From Lycorma delicatula (lineage: Eukaryota; Arthropoda; Insecta; Hemiptera; Fulgoridae), in the NCBI RefSeq assembly GCF_047948215.1, contig NC_134456.1, positions 67,172,029 through 67,236,028 of the forward strand: 64,000 nucleotides of DNA, read 5' to 3'. A model generated the notes under the pieces. It made no database searches. It was given only the letters and a program-made list of their open reading frames with translations, and was not told the DNA's origin. A program made the position numbers and the translations under genes. Every line of letters starts with the position of its first letter. The stretch's first letter is position 1. Of the stretch, positions 22,601 through 34,600 are shown piece by piece.

Positions 22601-25600
22601 GCAGGTTCATAGACAAGTTTTACAGTTATAAACCACCAGGGGGCGCTGTAATCGCTGTATTTCTCTAAATCGGATCAGCCATTTTAAAGAAAAACTTAAA
22701 AAAGTTCAACAACTTCAGTCCTGGACTATTCTATAAATTTTGTCAACAAGCAGGCATATTACGCACACATATAATTTAAGAATTATAATTTATTTGTGCA
22801 TATTATGCACACATTCAACTCAATCTAATCAGTTTTGTGTTAAGTATCACACTATTGTTAGTTACAAACATAAAAAATTAACAATTTAGCGACATTCGAA
22901 ATCTATTGCTAAATTTGTTAAAACTTATAACAGTAAATTTTAATTTTATAAGTGAAATAAACTCTAGCAATCAAAATCATGTTTAAAAAAGTATTTTTCA
23001 GTTGGTATCGATAAATAGTTATAAAAATTTCCAGAAATGTTAAGTTTGGAATAGTGTTTCCATTGTAACAACATCTAACATCGTGAAGTTAATAAAAGGT
23101 GAAAGAGAGCCTATTAAAATGAAAATTCCGATTGTAAAGTTAAAACAGTAAAATGTTATCGATATTTATGAAACTGGAGTTTTTGGAATAGTTGTGTCAT
23201 TTTGTTTATATAAAAAGTGCATTTTATTTTTATGGGTATTTTTTTAATGCTAAGCTGTAAAACATATTCAAATAATATTTACAGTTCAATCATCTTAAAG
23301 ATAAGTTTCTTCAATATCTTCTCATCACCAGGAAAGGGAAGAATACAGTTATCCCTCTTTGTCACATTTTCCTTTTCTGCTCATCATTTTGGTCAATTTA
23401 AAAAAAAATAATTTTTATTCATTCAGAAAATACGTAAGATACATGACTAAATTAAACACATCAAAATCGCATAGTACAAAACGTTTTACCCTGATTTTAA
23501 TGCTTTTGGATTCTTGGGTAGCATATTGTGTAGAAGAAATATGAAATTCCAGGGGTTAATTGTTCTTTTTTTCTCGATTAAGAAGCATATCATATTATAG
23601 CATTCGAGAAAGTAAAAAAACGGCAAATTAATAATTATATATTTAATGTCTTACATCTGTTAATGTTTTAACCAACGCCGCAACAGCCTTTTCTCCCATA
23701 GCAAATTGAGTTGAACTGGAACTGGATGGAGACGCACTGTTGTATTCGACTAAAGGATGGTAACCCCAGTCATCTGCGAAGTAATTTACCTGTAACATGT
23801 ATAATATAATGATCATATTTCACGCTTTTCTTTCATAGAGAATTATTTGTTGTTGTAGGTATCACTTATACAACTATTAACTTTCTTATCACAATGTCAT
23901 TACTCGAGTAATGAATTTTAATAATAATAAAATAATAGTAATTGGGAATAAATAGAATACTCTTTTATTATATTATGTTTTTGATTAAATAAGTGAGGAA
24001 AGTAAATAGCAGAAGAAATATCTTGTATGGTGTGTGGTTATAAATAAATTAACATTTATAGACAAATGAATCTGAAATAAAGTATAACTTAAATTTCTTT
24101 TATTTATTGTAACATAAATTATTGCGAAGAATCTTTCTCTGGATTAAAAATAACATAAATTTTTCAATATGTAAGTAAAAATAAATGGGAAACTGAAATA
24201 AAATAAATTTACATTTCAATGTAGAAGTAAAATTGAGCAGTTCTCAGATAATTCTCCTTTAATTTCATCAGCAGCAGCTGGACAAATCTTATGTCGTATT
24301 ATGTCACATTGTTCCATGTATAAAATAACTAGAGATAATTTTTTATAAACAAAAATAACAAAGAGAAGAGCTACAATAATCTAATATACACACGTGTAAC
24401 GAAGAAGATATAAATGATCAATCTTTTTGTTTTTAAAACAGAAATATTTAAATTACAATCTTTAAAATAAAATGTTGTTAATAAATAATTCTGCCGCTCC
24501 AGAACATGAAGGATGAAACAGATTGAGTTCAAAGTTATTGGTTCATTGTTTAATATTCCGGACACCATTTCTTGCTAGGTTCTACTATTAGTTACATCAC
24601 TACTACTAATATTAGTTGTAGTTTAAAACTATTCCTAGCTGTCGGAAAATATATTTGTATTGTATGAATGAGTTTGCTATAGAATGCAATATAATGTGAC
24701 GGCGAATTCTGTAAAATATTAAAATAGAAAGATTAATACAAATTATGATGAAAAAAGAGCGGAACATAACAAAACACATTTTAATTGCGTTTATTAATTA
24801 CAAGGGACACTACAAGTATTGTCAAATAAATTTTGTAGATAAAAAGAAACATCGTCAAATTGATGTTGATTACTCATAATGATCTTTACTTAGTGGGATA
24901 CTTTACTGGGATACTTACTGTGTAGCTACGGTACTCTAATTTAATAACAAGGATACTTTTAAAACTGATTTTTTACACTCTTACTCAAAAATGTTGGATG
25001 TTTTTTATAAATGCATACTTGAAACAATTATCGACGTCGTAGTTTTTATTTTTTCGTTTTACTTACGTATTACTAAGTTAAAAGTTTAAGATTAGTTATT
25101 CTTGTATTAAGGATTTTTGTGGCTAAATTGTTCAGTATTTAGAAATATTAATCAATCGTTGTTCTTTAATCAATTAAAATTATATTTTTATTGATTTAAG
25201 ATTTTTTTTTAATTATTACGAAACACCACTCACTGTAATTTTCATTGCAAGATATATTTCAAATATACATTAGTTTTCTTATTTAAGACTTTGTTCTACA
25301 TAATTTAAAGGATCAATATTTTCCTTCAGAGAAACTAAAATACAACCAATTTTTTTTAATATTCATTACCTAATATTTTGGTAATTCGAAAAATAAAAAT
25401 CTGTTTTCATAACTAGTTTATTTAAATCGGCTCCTTAAGAGGAACTACAAGTAAATCGTTAGGAAACAAGCACACGGTATACGGGTTTCTTAAGAAACAC
25501 CCATAACGAGTTCATCTGTAAAAAACTATCAGTAAGGAATGTTTTTAAAGTTTATTAATAAAATAATATATCTGCCTTTATTTCCTGGTCTACAAAAGCG

Positions 25601-28600
25601 ATATCGATAAGAGGTACGTAACAGTGTAGAAACTAACAAGAATACAACTTCTTCTTATAAACAAAAATGTAAATAAGTAAACAAAAATAACATCGCTAGT
25701 TTTGGCGATAATAACTGCAAACTGTCATTCAGTAGCCCATAAGATATGGAGAAGTTTCAATCTTTGAATGCCGCCTCTGTTATCAAGCAGATTGATCGTT
25801 AAGTGGTTGACGTGATTCTTTAGATGTTATTGGAATTTCAACAGTGTACTGTTTTACAATTTCACGAACCGTCAGAATCTTTAGGTATTTCTGACTTTCA
25901 TCGTGAAGAAACAAATAAATGAGAAAATGATTACTTTTTTTTTGTTTTTAACTTGTGTTTTTGAATTCGTTTTTTTGTTTTTTTAATAGTTTTATAAAAT
26001 TACTTCTCCATTCGACTACTTTAATCGTTGTACAGAAATAAAATTATTGATTAATTTTACTTAAAATTCAACAGAAATTTAACTTCACTTCTACAGAACA
26101 CTCAATAATTTACACATATAAAACATAAATTTATGTGCATAAAACATACACACTATGTATAATGTTTTTAATGCATGGTAATTAATATAAACCTAATCCA
26201 ATAGTGTGCGAAGTTTGACTAATAAACCGTCTACTCGACTAAAAAAAAAACTTTACTTTTCTGCTTTGATGTATAATTCACGCTTTATTTTCACCTCATT
26301 AGATTCACTTTATTTTAAAATTCAAAGAAAACGTCTTTTTTTTTTTAAGGGATCAATAGATTTTACTTATCTTTCAGCTGCAGAAGACAAGATATGCTAT
26401 ACTCATTAGCAATTTTCATAATTATAAACTAGTTCAATTCATACTGTTAGAAGGTATATAAATAAAAAATTGGTCTACCGTTCTACTAATAGAACGATTA
26501 CTACTAAATTTATACAGCTTTTTATTGTTGCTTTTATGCAGGGAAAATAAAAGTAAAATTATAAAATTTTCCATTATTTTAAAGAAAGTGTAATCGTAAA
26601 TGAAATTTTCAATAATTTGGTAGATATATTCCTTCATATACTACTGCCCTCTGCATACTTAATCCAGTCATGTACAAATATAATTGATTCTAACACTGAG
26701 TAGAAAATTGTAATTTTTTTCAATAATTTAAATTAGAATGATGTTTTAAATGTAATAAAAAAAATTAGATGTTTTAAAAACAAAAATTTACATATTGTAG
26801 TAGTTCTATATAAAGTTAGGGGAAATTTGATATCTATTGAAGAAATTGTACGTTAAATTGATTCGCTAATATTTTATTGTCAGTTATTTTTAAAAGCTAG
26901 TTTTACCGTGTTGCATCTAAGTACAGCCACACATTATTAAGGCAGTTAGTATCTCATACTAAGAAATATTAAGTATGTTATGATATCTATCTTATTCATT
27001 AAAGAGATTATGGATTGATATAAAAAATAATGACAGCTCAAGTGTATACAAAAATTCAACCAATAAAATATTTTTAAAGAGTAAGTCGATATTATTAAAT
27101 TAATCTCTTTAGATTAACTTTCAACTTAATGACTGTGGTAAGTCCTCAGTTACTGTAATACTTCAGTATGTTTTACCTAAGAAAACTTAAAATTGACAAC
27201 TGATAACGTGCAAAATGTGTTTTGCGTTCAAAATAAAACCATCTCTTTAGTGATGACTTATTTTTTATTTAAAAACTGAAGGTACATCCACAACTTTTTG
27301 AAAATACTACAAAAGAGAAAATTGATCCTGTAAAGAGATATAATTAATAAGATAGTTTTGTTTAATGTCGATTTTTTTTGTTATTCTATACATAACTATA
27401 CTCTCAACTTCTTGGTGACACTCTCTCTTAAAGATTTTAAAGGACATTTCTTTAGGAAAATATCTGTAAGTTATAAAAATATATATTTCTAACCTTATTT
27501 AATAAAATAAAATTTTATTTCATATTATTATAGGTTCGTTAAGTTATTCATTTACTGAAAAAAAGACTAACTTCTTATGTAAGAAAGAAAATTTTACTTT
27601 ATCATCATCCAAAGATCGATTAAGTATTGATTTAAGCTCGCCTAATCGGTAGTCTACAAACGTTTTATACCGTTAAGCAACAGCTAAAACATTCCACTGT
27701 ATATGTATTGAAAATTTTTACCTATGTAAAATAACCTGCAAAATTAATGTAATGTAATTATAAATATCCTCCTTCATTCTTCAAATATGAATTAAAATTG
27801 TTTTGCTTGAAGAATTGTTTTACGTAATTTTATTACTTTCCATATTATTGTTTATTTTTATTTTTATTATTATCTTTTTTTAAATAGAATTTTATTTGAG
27901 AAATGCACAGTTTAAAATAGTTTCTTGTCATATAGTTTTGTATATGGCTTTTTATATTTCTTTTGAAAAGAAATTTAATTAATATTATAATTGGTTTAAC
28001 GGAAGAAAATTCATGTTTTTCTTGAATATATGAATTTACTTTTCTATTTAATGTAAAGAGTGTGTTATAAGATTATGATGATTTATTACTAAAAACATTA
28101 TGGAAAATAATTTCCTCAGAATTTATATAATTTCTTATAGCGTAATTAATTATTCTATAAGTGTTCATCTATAAATATAAATCTCGTTAATGCGCTAAGA
28201 AGCGATAGTAGTTGAATAATATTTGCATTTTAATGTAATTTTGAAACGGTGTAAAGCTCTAGTTTCTTAAGATATTCAGTTTCTCCGTTTTTTAATATAA
28301 AATACAACTTGAATTAAAGATATTATATTGTATTGCTGTTATCTTTTTATTTATTTGTCCTTTGCTGTTATAAACTAAATTCGTAAAATGGGAGTTGTAA
28401 TTGAATGGCATCCTGCAATTTTTCATTCTTAATCATAAAGTGGAATTATGAGATTAAATAATATATCAATATTTTTATAATTTTATGAATAACGACAAAA
28501 AAAATGATTTCTGATAAAAGCATCAGCGTAGTTGTGGAAAAATTATTTTCATTAGATTTACGAGTTTCCTCTGTAAATCATGCTTACTTAACTTACGGTT

Positions 28601-31600
28601 GATGCAACAAATTATATCGACCCATACCACCCCAGTATAATATCCCTCATGAAAAGTAAAAAAAATATCTGAAGAAATAACCATACATATCTCATTACGG
28701 AAAAAAATAATTTTTTTACTTATAATTCTTGTTTTTATCTGTTAATTTTAAGTTAAATTTACTTGATGAAAAACTCCAGAAATTGCAGATAATTATGCGT
28801 AAATTGTAAACCGTTTTTCCCTGTTCAAATAGTGGAGGTCTAACTACCGCAGCTTCATTAAGAGAGTGCAGAAATAATTATACTTTTTTATATATTTAAA
28901 AAAGGACTTTTGTGTGTTGTTTAAGTATCTTATTATTTCTTACATCTTAATTCTACCAGTGATTTAAAAAAATAAATTAATTTTTTGTCTACGAATTAAA
29001 CTTAGGAATATTTTTATAATACTCATTTCTGTGTATTAACAAAACTATTATGTACGTGGTTTCACAGTTTTAATTAAAAACGAAATGGAAAAAATATTAT
29101 GGAGGAAAGAAAACTCTTTGAAAACTTTGGCCGTTATTAGTGAGGCATACAATCATCGATAAACAGAGCCCGACAGAAAATAGTTGTAATGGCAAACACA
29201 ATAGCTGTGCTTTGTTCTATGCTTAAATGAAGTAACTGTACTCTATGCTAATAAAATGCCACAGATGCCCGTCTGTTTTAATAGAAATTCTTCTTCCCTT
29301 CATAACTCTTTTACCGTTTTAGTTTTAATTATAAAACTGTTTTTACCTAAAGAATGCTATTATTTTTATTATGTTAAATTTCATCCAACGTATAGTAGAA
29401 ATGTGCTAATAGAAATTACTATAGAGTATTCAAAGTATATTAGCATGCATATATACTAATTATGCTGTATTTTATGCCATACTTTATGGTATATTTATGG
29501 ATTTAGTTACTACTGAAATGTTTGAAAAATAATAAATAAATATATATATATATATATATATATTATGTGTACGTATTTTTAATACATTCGCATTTAGAAT
29601 TTAGAAATAGCGCAATGTCATGGAATAGATTTTACTCTTAGAAATAGTTTTTATAAGGATTTTGAGCACAAAAATATTATTTTGACTATTTGAAACTATA
29701 CATCAGAAGTTTAAAAAAATTATCTTAATTTTAGTGCAATCTAATTATCCGGTTAGTATAATTCAAAAGTAAACTGAATGTTGACACTTTCTCCTTATAC
29801 CGACGGGTAAATGAATGAGTAAAGGGGATGCCAAAATTCTTTAAATTTATTTTCAATTTCACAAAAAGACCGGTATCGGCAAAAAAACCATTAAAACTCT
29901 TCAAAGCTACAATAATAGAGATAATATATATTATAAAAAGTTATATGGAAATAATAATTCTAAAATACTTCGTGGGTACAGATTTTCTTCTTATTTTTCT
30001 TGCTCTCTCGGAAGGTATTTTTCAAAACACGTTCTACTTCCAAGGATCATACTATCTTTGACCTACCATCTTACCTAGCCTTATTTTTAGAAAACAAAAA
30101 AAAAATCGTAATTTTCTTACCATTCATTTTATAAAAATATTCTGCTTCTAGGGACTGTGTAGGATTCAATGATTTCTGATATTAGGGACTCAGTAATCCC
30201 AGATACTCTACACTATAATTCTTAAATTATAATACTCCTATTTCAATTTATTATAAAAATCAATCTATGAAAAATAAGAAAAATCAGCCGAAAGATTAAA
30301 AAAATATTTTATGTACGAGGATGTAAATTTACATACGAGAATTTATGTATGTTATTAATGCTGATGAATCTTATCTATTAATTTTCATCAAAATGGTTTA
30401 AAAAATATATATATTTGTCTACACACACACACACCAACTATTTTTATACATTTTTATAAAGTACTAATACATGTATATAAATGTTTTTCTTAATTTTGTC
30501 CGGCCACCTGAATCCACCATTTTGAATTTAAAAAATTAATTACGAATTCTTAACCAATGATATTAAACACTTTTTTATAAATAATTTCGTTTTGTTTTAT
30601 AAAAATATAGAAATTTAATTTTTTTTCTAAGATAATATAGGATCCACCATTTTTAGTAATAAATTTCAATTCATCTACTCCAGAAACCCCTAGGAAAAAC
30701 ATTTTTTGAACTTTCATTGATAAAATTTTTGAGATATCAAAATTTTTATATTAATTCTGTTTAAAATCTTAATTGGTTTCTATAAAATCAGAACTCCTTT
30801 TTTATTAAGTTTGGTCTCCTTTTAGTTTAATTTCAGTGAATTACAAACTGCATGTGTAAAATATGGAGTTCTGACATAGTTTCGCTACATACTCATTGCT
30901 ACATACACAAATTATAAAAACCAAATACGATAGATATTAATTCAAGAAATGAGATTAAAGTTTAATGACAGTATTATCTATTTAAATGACAAACGCTAAA
31001 AATAACTACACTGATATTAAAGTTCTCTCTGAAAAATTAAAAAAAAAATATTTATTGTAACGACTTTCGTAGAAGATTTTTAGTCACTACATAGAATAAT
31101 GCAAACCTCTATTAATGAATAAGGATACTTTTTATTTCATTATTTTACCTATTATTTTTTGAAGTATTACGTATGTTCAATTATTTTTTCTGGATATCAT
31201 TTACGCCTCTTCATCTTTTATTTAAACTAGAAACAACGTACACTAAGTTTAGATAAACAGTTCTAAATAATTCTTAATCGTCTATGTTTATCAGCCAGAG
31301 AATAATGATACCAACAGATCTAATATAAAGTTGTGGAATATATCCATTTGGTTAATCATTAAAAAAATCTCATTATTTATGCTTCATTCAACTGCCTTCT
31401 TTATGCTATGACATAACGGATTTAATACAATGTGCAGATAAGCAGTATAAATCAACAGAAACGTAACCGTTAACAGCGGGTGGTAATAACATGTATTGGA
31501 AATTATTTAAAGTGAATTTCTGAGAATTGTGTACCACATGATTTACCAAATACAGACTATTTCACAAAATTACTGATGGACAATTACTTTTTAATCTTAA

Positions 31601-34600
31601 AGTACTATCTATAAATAGCTTTAGAATTACATCATAGAGAAAACTTATGTCGATTAATTTTGAATATGCTACAAAATGCTGTTTAAAACGCTCTTAAAAA
31701 GAGAGTTCCTAAATGTTGGTCACTTTATTAGACACATATCGGAATAATAAACGATTTTGGAAATGGATTCATACCACTTTTAGAACTGGCGATGTGGCGG
31801 CCGGGGTCAATGTTATTGCAGGTGTAACGGAGACCCTTCCGTTGTCCACATGCCCCCTGCGATGGCAAGCATGTAGCAATGCTGCCCATGTGTGTCGGTG
31901 CATGGGAGCTCTGAAAGCTTCGGTGAGTAGGAGCCTGGAGTCAGTGCAGAGATTGCCCATCCGCTCTCTGCCAGGACATATGCCGGTTCCACCGGAGTAC
32001 CGGATCGGACCTCCAAGGTTAGTAGCCCTGGAGTGGGGGTATAGCCCGGCGACTAGCCTTGCTACAGAAGGGATAAATTTCATGAATATTGAACAAACTA
32101 ACGTGGCAGAGGTTGCACGAAAACACCCTCGTTTAGAAACCTCCAATTCGCCACAAGCGAAGAGGAAAAAGAGCAAGGAGTCAGTGAAATCAAAAGAGAT
32201 GCTGACAAAATCAGTAGGGAACTGAGAAAGTCGTTGTTTGGAAACATTGCTCCCAACCCAAGATTTTTAATTATTACAAAGGAGAATGGAAACTTTCAAA
32301 AAGTTAGTCCATTCTTAATCGCAAGAGAAATTACTAATTGTGCTGGTGGTCCTGTCAAGGAAATTCGTAAAACTTTTAATGGATTGCATGTCGAAACCAT
32401 CAACGACATGCAAAGCCAGAAAGTTCAGGCGTTGAAGAAGATCGGTGAATTTGCGGTTTCTGTCCAACCGCATAGCACACTTAACTCATCCAGAGGAATT
32501 GTTTGTCGCGATTTTCTTAATTGTGCAGAAGAAGAAATTGTACAAGAAATGTCGAGTCAGACAGTGACGCACTGTCGCAGACTAACCATGCGAAGAAATG
32601 GTGAAGTTGTTCCTTCGGCCTCGCATGTTTTAACATTTAATAGGCCGAACCTTCCTGAAAAGGTACGAGCTGGCATCTATCGGCTTGATGTACGAGCTTT
32701 CATTCCGCAGCCGATGAGATGTTTTAAGTGTCGACGATTCGGACACACAGCAGCTAGATGTGAAGCGCAGGAAATATGTATATGTGGAGAGAAAATACAT
32801 GAGGGGGACCCATGTAAAGACCCTCCGATCTGCGTTAACTGTAAAGGGCATCACAACTGTCGTTCAAGGAACTGCCCTACATATAAATTAGAAACAGCCA
32901 TTCAGGAAGTTAAAACGCTTCAGAAGGTCAGTTATCCTGAAGCGAAGAAAATTGTTAATCAGCGTACACCACGACCACCGACTTCTTATGCAGAAGCAGC
33001 GGCTGCTCCTTCCACATCTAAAATTAATGTGGAGCAGTTGCTTAACACGATGGCACCAAATCTTGCTACAATGATTGAAAAAATCATTGATTCAGAGATT
33101 GAGTCGACTCATCAGAAAAAACAAAGTAAAGATGAGAAGGCTCATCCCCGGACTGACGCCGTTGACATGAGAGACGCACCAGCGCCGTTTAAAAAACCAG
33201 CCAAATCTGCGATCGTAAAGCCACCAACTAGCGTAAAAATTAAAAATCTTGACTTATCTGACAAAGAGAAACAGATCACTCCGTCGACTAGTCACAAGCC
33301 TAAAGAAATTGTGACAAGAAAATCCGAGTCTATCGAAATGGAGGTGCAAGTTATTATTGAAAAAGCACCAGACGCAGGTGATATAAAAACTGCAACAATG
33401 GAGGCTCCAAAAGTTCAAAGAACAGCTTCGGTGAGAGCATCTATTTCAGCTGGACCCAGCACTGCAGTAGAGATAGAATCCAGTTCATCAGCCGCGGAAA
33501 GTGCATCGCTTGCTAGTTTAGATTCAATTGCAACAATGTTAATAGCACCAATGAAGCTTTCATCACTTGATGTAAGCCGGCGAACGTCATTGGCATCAGA
33601 AAGAGAAGACGACGCCATGTCCGAGGCCTCAGACACACTGTCATCGGAAATTGAGGCCGTTCGCAGAAGGGAAAAACGGTGCAAGAAAGGATGGCCGAAA
33701 GGAAAGCCTAGGAAGTAATTTGTTGGATTAGAAGTTATAGAAAAATGTAAAATTTTGAACATTTTTGATTCATGAGAATGTGAATCACTAAACTTTTTTT
33801 TTTAATTTTTTTTTGAATTGGCATGGGGCTAATGACCAAAGTAGTCGATACCCCTAAAAACCTAAAAAAAATAAAAAATAAAAAAATAAATCTGACTTTT
33901 AAACGAGGTATACAGAAAAATTTCTAAATAAGATTGCAAAGATGTATTTAGTTTTAATTATTTATTAAAGTAAAATTAATGTAACCGTCTTAGAAATAAT
34001 AGTCTTAGACTTGATAAAACCAATTGTCCAACACAACTTAGCGTCCATTTTGTTGTGAGGTAACTTAATTTTTGGGCTGGTAGAGATGCAAATTAAAACT
34101 GATCTCAGATTTGAGATAAAAACTTACAAGACGAACTAACTGCATTCATTGTTAGTGACTGTAAGAGAGTAAATATGAAAAAAAACCGATAAAAATCTGC
34201 TTTTATAATTTTCTATTTCTAACGTGTACGGTGCAATCTGATCAACTTTTGAACTCTATCCATGGACCAGTGAGGTTAGTATGATATGTGTGAATGTAAA
34301 TGAAGTGTAGTCTTGTACAGACTCAGACCGATCACTCTTAAGATATGTGATTAATTGAACCCCAACCTCCAAATTTACTCTGGTATCCTATGTTTAGTAT
34401 TCAAATTCGAATAAAAGTATAGATAAAAATAGAATAGGGATATGTAAAGTATACAAATGCATGTAGAAAATGTAATAATGTAATGCAAAGATAAATGAGG
34501 CATAGAAAGAAAGCGAGATTTAAGAAAACAGTGTATTTGAATCATAAAACTGAATTATTTACCATTTTTTAATTATATATTTAAATAACAGGTTTAAATA

